Positions 23,260 through 31,671 are shown, counted from the first letter of the stretch. The stretch is DNA of 37,669 nt from Pseudomonas fluorescens (GCF_902497745.1 NZ_CABVHJ010000032.1:1-37669), one strand, 5' to 3'. Translations and numbers: made by a program. Notes: generated by a model not told the origin, from the sequence alone.

Positions 23260-24288
23260 CTACAGGTGGTCGGCGTCGATCACGGCTTTGGCAAACGCCT
23301 GCGGATCTTCCTGCGGCAGGTTGTGGCCAATCCCGCCGTTGATCAAACGGAACTGATACTTGCCGGTAAAGCGCTTGGCATAATCCTCCGGCGCCGGGTG
23401 TGGCGCACCGTTGGCATCGCCTTCAAGGGTAATGGTCGGCACGCTGATCGACGGCGCGGTGGCGAGTTTCTGCTCCAGCGCTGCGTACTTCGCTTCACCC
23501 TGCACCAGGCCCAGACGCCAGCGGTAGTTGAACACGGTGATATCGACGTGATCCGGGTTCTCCAAGGCCTTGGCGCTGCGGTCGAACGTGGCGTCATCAA
23601 ACTTCCATTGCGGCGAAGCGGTTTGCCAGATCAGCTTGGCGAAATCATGAGTGTTCTTCTCGTAACCCGCGCGGCCACGGTCGGTGGCAAAGTAGAACTG
23701 ATACCACCACTGCAATTCTGCCTTGGGCGGCAGCGGGTTCTGCCCGGCAGCCTGATTGCCAATCAGATAACCACTGACCGAAACCAAAGCCTTCACCCGT
23801 TCCGGCCACAGCGCCGAGACAATGTCCGCCGAACGCGCGCCCCAGTCATAACCGCCAAGTACCGCTTGCTTGATCTTAAGCGCATCCATGAAGTCGATGA
23901 CGTCGCTGGCCAGCGCCGCCGGTTGGCCATTGCGCAGGGTGTCTTTGGAGAGGAACTGCGTATCGCCATAACCCCGCGCATACGGCATCAGCACCCGATA
24001 GCCCTTGGCTGCCAGCAAGGGCGCGACTTCGTCGTAGCTGTGAATGTCGTAGGGCCAGCCGTGCAGCAGAATCACCACCGGGCCATCGGCGGGACCGGTT
24101 TCGGCATAGGCGACGTCGAGCACGCCGGCCTTCACATGCTTGAGCGGGCCGAAAGGCGAGGGCGCGGAATAGCTGACGGCGGCCGGTTCTGCGGTTTGCG
24201 CCTGAGCGCTGCCAAAAGCGCCGAACAACGACAAAGCCAGAATCGACAAACCGAACGCGGTTTTGCGGGTGTGCAGTGCCATCTTCAT
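23260..24288 (-). CDS. Exported epoxide-hydrolase-like alpha/beta hydrolase
   Basis: A 342-residue protein with a signal peptide (MKMALHTRKTAFGLSILALS, ending near GSAQA). It has the oxyanion motif LHGWPYDIHSYDE, the nucleophile elbow GGYDWGARSA with Asp (not Ser) as nucleophile, an acid Asp in TLEGDANGAPHP and the catalytic His in GGIGHNLPQEDP. An Asp nucleophile in this fold marks epoxide hydrolases and haloalkane or fluoroacetate dehalogenases. Being exported, it probably acts in the periplasm on a compound from outside. The ATG at 24288 has AAGGAG eight bases upstream, which decides the start over one 66 bases earlier. It stands alone, convergent with the DUF6124 pair. Confidence 0.85.
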   Translation of the reverse strand: MKMALHTRKTAFGLSILALSLFGAFGSAQAQTAEPAAVSYSAPSPFGPLKHVKAGVLDVAYAETGPADGPVVILLHGWPYDIHSYDEVAPLLAAKGYRVLMPYARGYGDTQFLSKDTLRNGQPAALASDVIDFMDALKIKQAVLGGYDWGARSADIVSALWPERVKALVSVSGYLIGNQAAGQNPLPPKAELQWWYQFYFATDRGRAGYEKNTHDFAKLIWQTASPQWKFDDATFDRSAKALENPDHVDITVFNYRWRLGLVQGEAKYAALEQKLATAPSISVPTITLEGDANGAPHPAPEDYAKRFTGKYQFRLINGGIGHNLPQEDPQAFAKAVIDADHL

Positions 24289-24607
24289 GGTGACGTCTCC
24301 TTTGCGAGCCTTTGGCCAAGGGGTCTGAATGAACCCTTGAAACCTTGAGTGCATTTGAGCGTTGGGACGTATCTGGCCTGTGTCGAAGAACGGCGTTATC
24401 GAAAGTCGATGTGTCGCGATGGGGTTCGTACACAGTGTGATACACGGCGCCTGAACCGACTCACCTTGGACCTGATTCAGGCCAAAATAATAAGTGGCTG
24501 TTTTAAAACAAAAAATATTTCACTTCGCGCTTCCCAAAGCAAAAAAACCTTGGTAAATTGCGCCCCGTTCTCACAGCGAACCTAACGAAGTAGCTGGACA
24601 GAGCAGT

Positions 24608-24682
24608 AGGGGCGTCGCCAAGCGGTAAGGCAGCAGGTTTTGATCCTGCCATGCGTTGGTTCGAATCCAGCCGCCCCTGCCA
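24608..24682 (+). tRNA. tRNA-Gln (anticodon TTG)
   Basis: The acceptor stem AGGGGCG (24608-24614) pairs with CGCCCCT (24672-24678), followed by discriminator G and genomically encoded CCA (24680-24682). The anticodon arm is GCAGG-TTTTGAT-CCTGC with anticodon TTG at 24640-24642, and the T loop has GTTCGAATC. Length is 75 bases. tRNA genes are common integration sites, but no integrase is directly beside this one. Confidence 0.95.
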
Positions 24683-24694
24683 TATTCGAAAAAG

Positions 24695-24725
24695 CGCCAA
24701 CTTCGCAAGAAGTTGGCGTTTTTTT
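24695..24725 (+). terminator. Strong terminator behind tRNA-Gln, probably bidirectional
   Basis: CGCCAACTTC, loop GCAA, GAAGTTGGCG form a perfect 10-bp stem, followed by seven Ts. Five As before the stem make it also usable for the convergent rlhA transcript ending at 24796. Confidence 0.9.
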
Positions 24726-24795
24726 ATGCCTGCGATTTGGCCAGGCGGAGCGGGGCAGGCGTGCGCGGCGCCGAAGCACCGCGCACGCCGTCCAC

Positions 24796-26784
24796 TCAGT
24801 GCGGTGCGCGCGGAATGGTTTTCATCAGGTCTTCGGGGCTGATGTGGCCGACCACGCTGCCCGGTTGCGGCAGGTTGAGGATATGGCCTTTCATCTTGCC
24901 GATGATGTGCATTTCGCACGGCTTGCAATCGAACTTCAGCGTCAGCACTTCATCGCCGTGGATCAACTGCATCGGCGCGACTTTGGTGCGCACGCCGGTC
25001 ACGCCTTTGGCTTGTTTCGGGCACAGGTTGAAGGAGAAGCGCAGGCAGTGCTTGGTGATCATCACCGGCACTTCGCCCGGCTCTTCGTGTGCTTCGTACG
25101 CCGCGTCGATCAGCTTGACGCCGTGACGGTGGTAGAAGTCGCGCGCCTTCTGGTTGTAGACGTTGGCGAGGAAGGTCAGGTGCGAATCCGGATACACCGG
25201 CGGCGGGCTGGTTTCGGCTTTACGGCCGCCACGCGGATGCGCAGCGACACGGGCGGCGGTCAGGTTCTCGATCACTTCACGGCGCAGGGATTTGAGCTGC
25301 GAGTTCGGAATGAAGAACGCCTGTGGCGCATCCAGTTTGATGTCGGTGGCGTGGTACTGCGTGGTACCAAGCTGGCCGAGCAGATCGCGCAGCTGTTCCA
25401 GTGCTTGCTCCGGCTTGTTGGCCACGCCGAACGGACCGGCGAGGGTGACGCTGGCGCTGATGCCTTCTTCACTGGTGGCGGTCACTTCCAGCTGTTCTTC
25501 ACGCAGGCGCGCGACCCAGCTCAGGGCCACGCGACGCTCCGAAGAGGTCTTCTGCAGCGCCTGTTGCCAGTTGTGATCAAGGTTGCGATTCAACGGGTGG
25601 TTCGGGCGCAGCTTGAACAGGCCTTCCGGCATTTCGTTCGGCTCGACGCGATAGCGGTAGCGCTTCTCGCCGTCTTCTTCGAACTCGCCTTTGGCTTCAG
25701 CGATGTTGGCGCGGAAACCGACCACTTCGCGCTTCACCAGTACGTTCAGGCCATCGCCGTTGGATAGCGGCTCGTGCGTGACGACTTGCATGTCACGCTT
25801 GGCGACTTTCTCGACGATGCCCACCGGCAGACCGGTGAAGGTCGGCGAGTCGAAAGCGCCGATGTCGATCTTGCGATCGGTGACGAAGTAGTCGGTGCTG
25901 CCGCGGTGGAAAGTCTTTTCCGGGTCGGGCAGGAAGAAGTGCGCGGTGCGGCCGCTGGAGGCGCGGGCCAGGTCCGGACGGTCTTCGAGCACGTCGTCGA
26001 GGCGCTGGCGGTAATAGGCGGTGATGTTCTTCACATAGCCCATGTCCTTGTAGCGACCTTCGATCTTGAACGAACGCACACCGGCTTCAACCAGGGCGCG
26101 GATGTTGGCGCTCTGGTTGTTGTCTTTCATCGACAGCAGGTGTTTTTCGTAGGCGATCACGCCACCCTTTTCATCTTTAAGGGTGTACGGCAAGCGGCAG
26201 GCCTGCGAGCAATCGCCACGGTTGGCGCTCCGCCCGGTCTGTGCGTGGGAAATGTTGCACTGGCCGGAGAAGGCCACGCACAACGCACCATGGATGAAGA
26301 ACTCGATGGCGGCGTCGGTTTCGTCGGCGATCGCACGGATTTCTTGCAGGTTCAGCTCACGGGCCAATACCAGTTGCGAGAAGCCGGCCTGATCGAGGAA
26401 CTTCGCCCGCTCCAGCGTCCGAATGTCGGTTTGCGTCGAGGCGTGCAGCTCGATCGGCGGAATGTCCAGCTCCATCACGCCCAGATCCTGAACGATCAGC
26501 GCGTCGACCCCGGCGTCGTACAACTGATGGATCAGCTTGCGCGCCGGCTCCAGTTCGTTGTCGTGCAGGATGGTGTTGATGGTGGTGAAGATGCGCGCGT
26601 GATACTTGCGGGCGAACTCCACCAGCTCGGCGATTTCGCCGACTTCGTTGCAGGCGTTGTGGCGCGCGCCGAAGCTCGGGCCGCCGATGTACACGGCGTC
26701 GGCGCCGTGCAGGATCGCCTCGCGGGCGATGGCGACATCGCGGGCAGGGCTGAGCAATTCCAGATGATGCTTGGGCAAGGACAT
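24796..26784 (-). CDS. rlhA: U32-family protein RlhA, 23S rRNA C2501 hydroxylation
   Basis: A 662-residue protein, close in size to E. coli RlhA (YdcP, 653 residues), which is needed for 5-hydroxylation of 23S rRNA C2501. The first ~300 residues form the U32 barrel-like domain: LELLSPARDVAIAREAILHG, GADAVYIGGPSFGAR, IELHASTQTDI, and the U32 signature EFFIHGALCVAFSGQCNIS at 161-179, then NRGDCSQACRLPY with Cys residues thought to bind an iron-sulfur cluster. The C-terminal part is the extra collagenase-like domain of the long U32 branch, ending near QPGSVVGHI. The ATG at 26784 (MSLPKHHLELLSPAR) is chosen over an upstream in-frame ATG lacking similarity. It is monocistronic. Confidence 0.87.
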   Translation of the reverse strand: MSLPKHHLELLSPARDVAIAREAILHGADAVYIGGPSFGARHNACNEVGEIAELVEFARKYHARIFTTINTILHDNELEPARKLIHQLYDAGVDALIVQDLGVMELDIPPIELHASTQTDIRTLERAKFLDQAGFSQLVLARELNLQEIRAIADETDAAIEFFIHGALCVAFSGQCNISHAQTGRSANRGDCSQACRLPYTLKDEKGGVIAYEKHLLSMKDNNQSANIRALVEAGVRSFKIEGRYKDMGYVKNITAYYRQRLDDVLEDRPDLARASSGRTAHFFLPDPEKTFHRGSTDYFVTDRKIDIGAFDSPTFTGLPVGIVEKVAKRDMQVVTHEPLSNGDGLNVLVKREVVGFRANIAEAKGEFEEDGEKRYRYRVEPNEMPEGLFKLRPNHPLNRNLDHNWQQALQKTSSERRVALSWVARLREEQLEVTATSEEGISASVTLAGPFGVANKPEQALEQLRDLLGQLGTTQYHATDIKLDAPQAFFIPNSQLKSLRREVIENLTAARVAAHPRGGRKAETSPPPVYPDSHLTFLANVYNQKARDFYHRHGVKLIDAAYEAHEEPGEVPVMITKHCLRFSFNLCPKQAKGVTGVRTKVAPMQLIHGDEVLTLKFDCKPCEMHIIGKMKGHILNLPQPGSVVGHISPEDLMKTIPRAPH

Positions 26785-26883
26785 AGTTTTTTTAGTCAGG
26801 CTGTCACGGTTAGGCGCGCATTCTACCCGTGAAACGCGCGCCCGGCACGTCTGCGCTGCCCGATGGTGAACTTCCACTCCGGA

Positions 26884-26973
26884 CCTGTAGGAGCTGCGGC
26901 ACGCTGCGATCTTTTGATCTTGAAGCTCAGATCAAAAGATCGCAGCCTCGTTTCACTCGACAGCTCCTACAGG
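26884..26973. repeat. Nested palindrome (REP/BIME-like) upstream of rlhA
   Basis: Outer arms CCTGTAGGAGCTG (26884-26896) and CAGCTCCTACAGG (26961-26973) are exact 13-base complements. Inside lies a second perfect palindrome, CTGCGATCTTTTGATCT (26904-26920) with AGATCAAAAGATCGCAG (26929-26945). Both sequences are typical Pseudomonas intergenic repeats. The block sits between rlhA and the RidA-family gene and may end the latter transcript. Confidence 0.85.
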
Positions 26974-26988
26974 GGCTGGGGTGGTGTG

Positions 26989-27369
26989 TCAGGCCTTGGC
27001 CGCCATCGCGGTGACTTCCACGCGCATGCCCTCAACCGCCAGCGAGGCGACGCCGACTGCGGCACGCACCGGCCAAGGCTTGGCGAAGTAGCGCTTGTAC
27101 ACCTCGTTGAACGCCGCGCGATCAGCCATGTCGGTCAGGTAAATGGTCAAGTGCATCACCCGATCCATCGAGCTGCCGGCACGTTCCAGCGCAACCTTCA
27201 GTGCTTGCAGGGTGCATTCGCTTTGCAGGGTGATATCGCCCAGTTCCAGGCTGCCGTCGGCGCGGGTCGGGATCTGCGTGGAGACCATGATGCCGTTGAA
27301 CGTGGTGACGTCCGATGAAATCGAATCGGCGTCCGGATCCGGAGTGAAAATGATGTCTTGGTTGGCCAT
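26989..27369 (-). CDS. RidA-family protein (second paralogue)
   Basis: A 126-residue RidA/YjgF-fold protein: FNGIMVSTQIPTRADG, TLQALKVALERAGSSMDRVMHLTIYLTD, and a C-terminal WPVRAAVGVASLAVEGMRVEVTAMA. In contrast to the paralogue at 19231-19623, this one keeps an Arg in the P-V-R-A-A-V-G-V motif, at the position of the catalytic Arg of imine/enamine deaminases, so deaminase activity is plausible. AGGGA lies about seven bases before the start. It follows gstA on the same strand with an 85-base gap and may share its transcript. Confidence 0.88.
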   Translation of the reverse strand: MANQDIIFTPDPDADSISSDVTTFNGIMVSTQIPTRADGSLELGDITLQSECTLQALKVALERAGSSMDRVMHLTIYLTDMADRAAFNEVYKRYFAKPWPVRAAVGVASLAVEGMRVEVTAMAAKA

Positions 27370-27454
27370 GCTGATCCCTTGTTTGAGCGAGTAAAGATCG
27401 CAGCAGTTTACAGATTCAGGGCCGCCATGGCCCGCAACACAGCGCGAAGGGTTG

Positions 27455-28066
27455 TCAGACCGGTAGCGTCGCCGCTTCAGCGGCTAGGGCCGCAAGGACA
27501 CTGGGGCGGGCGGCGATGCGTCGACTATAGGCGGCAAGGGCCGGCCAGTCGGCGATGTCGATGTGGAAGACCGGCAGCCACGTCAGCACCGTAAACAGAT
27601 AGGCATCGGCGATGCCGAATGTGCCCGTCAGGTAGTCCTGAGCCGACAATTGCTGATTCAGGTAGTCAAGACGCTTGAACAGCTTGTGCCTGAAGATCGT
27701 TTTGACCGAGTCCGGAATCTCGGCATTGAACAGCGGTGCGCTGGCCCCATGAATTTCCGAACTAATGAAATTCAAATGTTCCTGCAGGCGCGCGCGCTCC
27801 CAGGTGCCATAGGCTGGCGCCAGCGCATTGCCAGGCACCTGATCGACCAGAAATTGCAGAATCGCCGGGCCTTCTGTCAGCACTTCGCCGTTATCCAGTA
27901 ACAGCGCGGCGACATAGCCCTTCGGGTTGATCTCTCGAAAGTCACGTCCGTCGGCGGTGCGTTTGCTGTGGTTGTTGACGCGAACCAGTTCGAAAGGCAA
28001 ACCCAGCTCCCGCAGCACAATATGCGGGGAAAGCGAGCAGGTCATCGGTGCGAAATACAGTTTCAT
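27455..28066 (-). CDS. gstA: Beta-class glutathione S-transferase GstA-like
   Basis: A 203-residue cytoplasmic protein that follows E. coli GstA: MKLYFAPMTCSLSPHIVLRE with the beta-class Cys10, NPKGYVAALLLDNGEVLTEG, ILQFLVDQVP, and the helical domain with EIHGASAPLFNAEIP and FGIADAYLFTVLTWLP. The cis-Pro of the thioredoxin fold, normally in V-P-A-L, is replaced by Ala (VAAL, Ala53), which is rare and may weaken glutathione binding. The ATG at 28066 has AGGAAG about seven bases upstream. It is divergent from a GcvA-like LysR gene that is likely to regulate it. Confidence 0.88.
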   Translation of the reverse strand: MKLYFAPMTCSLSPHIVLRELGLPFELVRVNNHSKRTADGRDFREINPKGYVAALLLDNGEVLTEGPAILQFLVDQVPGNALAPAYGTWERARLQEHLNFISSEIHGASAPLFNAEIPDSVKTIFRHKLFKRLDYLNQQLSAQDYLTGTFGIADAYLFTVLTWLPVFHIDIADWPALAAYSRRIAARPSVLAALAAEAATLPV

Positions 28067-28125
28067 GGCACTTCCTGGCAATTTGAGAGACGCCACAATC
28101 CTTTACCCGCGCAGCTTTCGCAAAG

Positions 28126-28150
28126 GTCATTTACGGTGCTAGCGTATGAC
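28126..28150. promoter_or_regulatory. Candidate LysR operator between gstA and the GcvA-like gene
   Basis: GTCAT (28126-28130) and ATGAC (28146-28150) form an inverted repeat with a 15-base spacer, containing the T-N-A type dyad usual for LysR proteins. It lies in the 92-base gap of the divergent gene pair. Short arms make this tentative. Confidence 0.35.
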
Positions 28151-28158
28151 AAAATCTC

Positions 28159-29076
28159 ATGAGTACCATCAACTCCATGACTGTCTCACTGCCTTCACTC
28201 AACGGATTGCGAGCCTTTGAAGCCGCTGCCCGGCACATGAGCTTTACCAAGGCTGCTGAAGAACTCAACGTCACGCAAACGGCAGTCAGCCACCAGATTC
28301 GCCGACTCGAAGCGGAGCTGGGGGCGCATCTGTTTCTGCGGCTCGCCGAAGGGTTGGCGCTCAGCGAAGAAGGGCAGGCCTATCTGCCGGGTATTCGTGC
28401 GGCGTTTCAGGAGCTGCGCTATTCGACTGAACAGTTACTCGAAGGTCGGCACAAAAGCGTACTGACTGTCAGCACCCTGGTGTCCGTGGCATCGAAGTGG
28501 CTGTTGCCGCGCCTGCCATCATTTCAACAGGCATTTCCCGCCATCGATGTGCGCATCAGTGCGTCCACCGAACTGGTCGACTTTCGCAAGGGCGCTATCG
28601 ATGTGGCGATCCGTTACGGGCGTGGTGACTGGAAGGGCTTGCGGGCCGATTTTTTGATGTCGGATGAAATCTTTCCGGTGTGCAGCCCCGCACTGGCGAA
28701 GACATTGAGCACGCCTGCAGATCTGGCCAGGCACACAATGCTGCAGGTCAGCGGTGTGACGGCCAATGACTGGAGCACCTGGCTAAGCGCTGCGGGCCAA
28801 CCGCTGCAGTTGGCCGAGGGACCACGGTTGACCTTCGATCTGGCGATGATGGCGGTGCAGGCGGCGGTTGACGGGCAAGGCGTATGCATTGGCCGTTCGA
28901 CCTATGTCGAAGACGATCTGCGGGCCGGGCGTCTGGTCGTACCCTTCGATCTGCGCTTGAAAGATCAATTGGGTTTTTATCTGGTGACGCCCCGTGAAAC
29001 GGCACAGGCGAAGAAAATCGTCGCCTTCAGGGCATGGCTGTTGGCGCAACCGCTAGCCAGAGAGACCTTTGTATAA
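28159..29076 (+). CDS. LysR-family transcriptional regulator, GcvA-like subgroup
   Basis: A 305-residue regulator with the GcvA-type N-terminus LPSLNGLRAFEAAARHMSF, helix-turn-helix TKAAEELNVTQTAVSHQIRRLEAELGAHLF, and the effector-domain opening SVLTVSTLVSVASKWLLPRL. Signature WLLPRL and IRYGRGDWKGLRADFL are typical of the GcvA/AmpR group. Start is either ATG at 28159 or the ATG at 28177 (MTVSLPSLN); neither has a strong ribosome site. It is divergent from gstA with a 92-base shared gap, the usual layout for a regulator and its target, and is followed 124 bases later by the cupin gene. Confidence 0.88.
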   Translation: MSTINSMTVSLPSLNGLRAFEAAARHMSFTKAAEELNVTQTAVSHQIRRLEAELGAHLFLRLAEGLALSEEGQAYLPGIRAAFQELRYSTEQLLEGRHKSVLTVSTLVSVASKWLLPRLPSFQQAFPAIDVRISASTELVDFRKGAIDVAIRYGRGDWKGLRADFLMSDEIFPVCSPALAKTLSTPADLARHTMLQVSGVTANDWSTWLSAAGQPLQLAEGPRLTFDLAMMAVQAAVDGQGVCIGRSTYVEDDLRAGRLVVPFDLRLKDQLGFYLVTPRETAQAKKIVAFRAWLLAQPLARETFV

Positions 29077-29199
29077 GCGTGTATCAAGCTGCTGCGCAGA
29101 CACACGTGAACAATAAACTCAGGATCTACGACACATCCCCCGTACATGTGCCGCTCACAGTAGAGGCCACCACACCACTACGTTCGAGAGGGCAACACC

Positions 29200-29613
29200 A
29201 TGCATCGTCCATTGTTACTGGCCAGCGCCGCGCTACTCGCTTCAATGATCGGCATCACCCACGCGGCTGAGGCGCCGGCCAAGAGCTGGCAACAAGGCTT
29301 GAGCCGCACCGATCTGGTTCGCCAGGATCTCGGGGCCGCCGAGCGCGAAGTGATTCAGGCACGCGTCGATTTCGAACCGGGCGTGACCTCGCCAAGGCAC
29401 GCGCATCCCGGTGTTGAAGTCGCGTATGTGATCAGCGGCACGTTCGAGTATCAACTGGAGGGCAGGGCGCCGGTGACGCTGAAAGCGGGGGATTCGTTGT
29501 TCATTCCGGAGGGTGTGGCGCATGTTGCCAAGAATGTGGGTGCGGACAAGGGCTCCGAGTTGGCGACTTACATCGTCAAGAAGGGGGAGCCGTTGCTGAT
29601 CCTCAAGCCTTAG
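29200..29613 (+). CDS. Exported cupin-domain protein
   Basis: A 137-residue protein with a signal peptide (MHRPLLLASAALLASMIGIT, cut after HA). The cupin motif 1 is SPRHAHPGVEVAYVISGTFEY with metal ligands His67, His69 and Glu73, and motif 2 is GDSLFIPEGVAHVAKN with His108. A single cupin barrel exported to the periplasm; the metal and substrate are unknown. Its nearest relatives are small exported cupins often induced with stress or oxidative genes, so a detoxifying role is a guess. The gene lies behind the GcvA-like regulator and convergent with the small gene at 29623-29832, ten bases away. Confidence 0.85.
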   Translation: MHRPLLLASAALLASMIGITHAAEAPAKSWQQGLSRTDLVRQDLGAAEREVIQARVDFEPGVTSPRHAHPGVEVAYVISGTFEYQLEGRAPVTLKAGDSLFIPEGVAHVAKNVGADKGSELATYIVKKGEPLLILKP

Positions 29614-29622
29614 GCCCTTGGC

Positions 29623-29832
29623 TCAATGGAGAGTCGCCGCTCGGCGACTTTCTCCAATCCTGATTCGATCGAGCGCCCGGTTCAACGCATCGAGGGCATC
29701 GAGAAGAGCTTTGGCCTCGGCCTCTCGACCTTCGCCCCAGAGGCGCTCGGCCATTTTGTTTAAAGCCTGGATCGAGCGCTCGATGTCGGCGGCGGTAGCT
29801 TTGTTTTCAGGGGCCGGTGGATTCTTCGGCAT
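29623..29832 (-). CDS. Small helical protein of unknown function, overlapping the MFS gene
   Basis: A 69-residue protein, almost wholly helical by composition: DIERSIQALNKMAERLWGEG and EAKALLDALDALNRALDRI show heptad-like Leu/Ala spacing. No membrane segment or signal peptide. I do not recognise the family. GAGGA lies about eight bases before its ATG, inside the end of the upstream MFS gene, which it overlaps by 26 bases in another frame; the two are probably translated from one mRNA. The ribosome site and overlap favour a real gene. Confidence 0.6.
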   Translation of the reverse strand: MPKNPPAPENKATAADIERSIQALNKMAERLWGEGREAEAKALLDALDALNRALDRIRIGESRRAATLH

Positions 29833-31018
29833 TCAGGGTTCCTCTGCTGACGGCAAACCACCATACCGCTACGGCACCCAGCAGCATAGTCAGCACGGCC
29901 AGAATCAGGATCACTCCTTGTGTGCCTGCGCTTGAGGCCAACAAAGCCACCAGCAAACCGGCCAAGGGTTGCGACAGGTTGTTGAGCAAGGTAATCACGC
30001 CCACGGTCTTGCCGAAATCCTTGGCCGGAATCACCCGTTGACGGATGGTGCGCATATAGATGTTGAACATCTTGTCGAAGCCCACGATCAGCAGGAACCC
30101 CAGCACATAGCCCGCCATATTCGGACTCAATGCACTGGCCAGGGCACCTGCGGCAATCATTGAATAAGCGAGCCCGCCGAGTATCCGTTGCGGCAGTTCA
30201 ACCCGTGCGAGGAAGAACAGAATGATGATGGTGGTCACCGCGCCCGCTGCCTGTAGCCCGGCATAGGCATCCTTGCCGGCACTGAACTCGCCGACCACCA
30301 TCGCTGCCGAAGTAGCGAGAGTGACGCCGACGATCAGGTTGACCCCAACCGCCAGCAGGATGATTTTCTTCAGTTCCGCCAGCTCGCGGATGTGACCAAA
30401 AGCGATACGCAGCGGTTGCAGCCAGATGTCCTGATGCTGCTCGAACACTTCCAGCGTGATGCGGCTGAGGCGTTGCCAGACCAGCATGCTCAGGTCCGCC
30501 AACAGGAACAGACCGGCAACCCACAGCACCACCCAGTGCCAGGCCCAGACTTCCAGCAGTAACGCTGCCACCAGCGGTCCAAGCACCAGTCCGGTCTGAT
30601 CGGCGATCTGCGAATAGGACAAGGTTTTGGTGTAGCTGTAGTGCTGGAAGATATGCGGCATCAGCACCTCTCGGGCCATGATGCCCTGGGTGGTCAGCAC
30701 GCCACACAGCGCTGACAGCACGACGACCCAGGCGATACCGCCGAAGAGGGCAAACATTGCCACCGCGATCAGGCAGAGCAATGCCCGATAAACCTGGCTG
30801 ATGTGCAGAATCCTGATGGGCGAAAACTTGTCGCACAGAGCTCCGCATAGCGGAAACGCGAGAAACCGCGGCAGCGATTCGACGAAAAACGCCAAACCCG
30901 CCCAAGACGCACTGTTGGTGGTCTGGAACACCACCAACGGCACGATGAACAATAGAATCTGATCCGCCAGTCGCGAGAGGAACAGCGAGGTGAAAAATGC
31001 CAGGTAATCCTTGCGCAA
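29807..31018 (-). CDS. MFS transporter (EntS-like exporter branch), TTG start
   Basis: A 403-residue carrier with about twelve helices. Typical parts are FFTSLFLSRLADQILLFIVP, FPLCGALCDKFSPIRIL (motif A type), VLSALCGVLTTQGIMAREVLMP, and SYSQIADQTGLVLGPLVAALL; the layout fits the MFS_3/EntS group of drug or siderophore exporters, but the cargo is unknown. The best start is the TTG at 31018: AAGGAG lies six bases before it and the protein then opens MRKDYLAFF, directly at helix one. An ATG 177 bases earlier would add 59 residues without family likeness. It is divergent from a small membrane protein gene and overlaps the small helical gene downstream. Confidence 0.8.
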   Translation of the reverse strand: MRKDYLAFFTSLFLSRLADQILLFIVPLVVFQTTNSASWAGLAFFVESLPRFLAFPLCGALCDKFSPIRILHISQVYRALLCLIAVAMFALFGGIAWVVVLSALCGVLTTQGIMAREVLMPHIFQHYSYTKTLSYSQIADQTGLVLGPLVAALLLEVWAWHWVVLWVAGLFLLADLSMLVWQRLSRITLEVFEQHQDIWLQPLRIAFGHIRELAELKKIILLAVGVNLIVGVTLATSAAMVVGEFSAGKDAYAGLQAAGAVTTIIILFFLARVELPQRILGGLAYSMIAAGALASALSPNMAGYVLGFLLIVGFDKMFNIYMRTIRQRVIPAKDFGKTVGVITLLNNLSQPLAGLLVALLASSAGTQGVILILAVLTMLLGAVAVWWFAVSRGTLNAEESTGP

Positions 31019-31160
31019 AGTGAACTCCTTGTTATTGACGGTCAGGCCGCGCGGCCTGAGTGACGGCAATTTTAACGAGCTGTTTGCCGTCAGCTGGCCG
31101 ATATTTGCAATCTCGACGATATAATCGGATCTTTTTTCTTGAAGTGAAAACAGGGCAGAT

Positions 31161-31541
31161 ATGGAGCAGGACAGCCGCATTCTGAGCGCTCTCAAACGTT
31201 TTCGTTATTTGATCCTGGCTGTCATGGTGATCGCGTCCCTGGTAAACGCGTTCGCGCGCTTTACAGGCGGGTGGAGTCAGTTTTGGACATGCGTAGGGGC
31301 GCAAGCGTGGTTTACCCAAGCCGTGTTTGCTTACCTTCGCGGGGGCTGGGTAGCAATCGGTCCCGGTGGACTGTCGAGGGATGCCAACCCGATCGGCAGG
31401 GCACTATTGGCTGCAGTGGCGCTGGGGCTGTACTTATTGATGTTCAGCTACGAAGAGCAGAAACCCCATTCTATTTATGAAAGGCGCGCCTCGGATTGGA
31501 CCATGCCTACACGGGAGGAGATGCGGCGTTCGGCGGAGTGA
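31161..31541 (+). CDS. Small inner-membrane protein of unknown function
   Basis: A 126-residue protein with two or three hydrophobic segments (FRYLILAVMVIASLVNAFA, the Gly-rich AYLRGGWVAIGPGG region, and ALLAAVALGLYLLMF) and a charged C-terminus (EEQKPHSIYERRASDWTMPT). I do not recognise a family. The start at 31161 has only a weak ribosome site; an ATG at 31227 is possible. It is divergent from the MFS gene with a 142-base gap and marks the left edge of the accessory region. Confidence 0.6.
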   Translation: MEQDSRILSALKRFRYLILAVMVIASLVNAFARFTGGWSQFWTCVGAQAWFTQAVFAYLRGGWVAIGPGGLSRDANPIGRALLAAVALGLYLLMFSYEEQKPHSIYERRASDWTMPTREEMRRSAE

Positions 31542-31671
31542 CAGGACACTTTCAAGAATTACACCAAGGAAGAACAGAATGCTCAAAGCAATAACGGTCT
31601 GTTCTGCTGTGTTTTTTTCTTCGTCTCAGGCGGGAAAAGCCCAGACGCATCCGGGCCCTTAATGGAAGAAT

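Noticed and set aside
23236..24348. 370-codon plus-strand frame opposite the exported hydrolase
   Set aside because: Shadow of a gene with intact catalytic motifs, no family likeness of its own.
24608..24682. tRNA-Gln as attachment site of the integrase remnant
   Set aside because: The integrase lies more than 7 kb away with core genes between, and no copy of the tRNA 3' end is visible near the remnant.
25774..26832. 352-codon frame opposite rlhA
   Set aside because: Antisense shadow of a well-recognised gene.
31579..31662. Short frame of 27 codons with signal-peptide-like start (MLKAITVCSAVFF) and AAGGAA upstream
   Set aside because: Too short after any cleavage to be a product and no conserved feature; may be a relic. 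Left open but not annotated.
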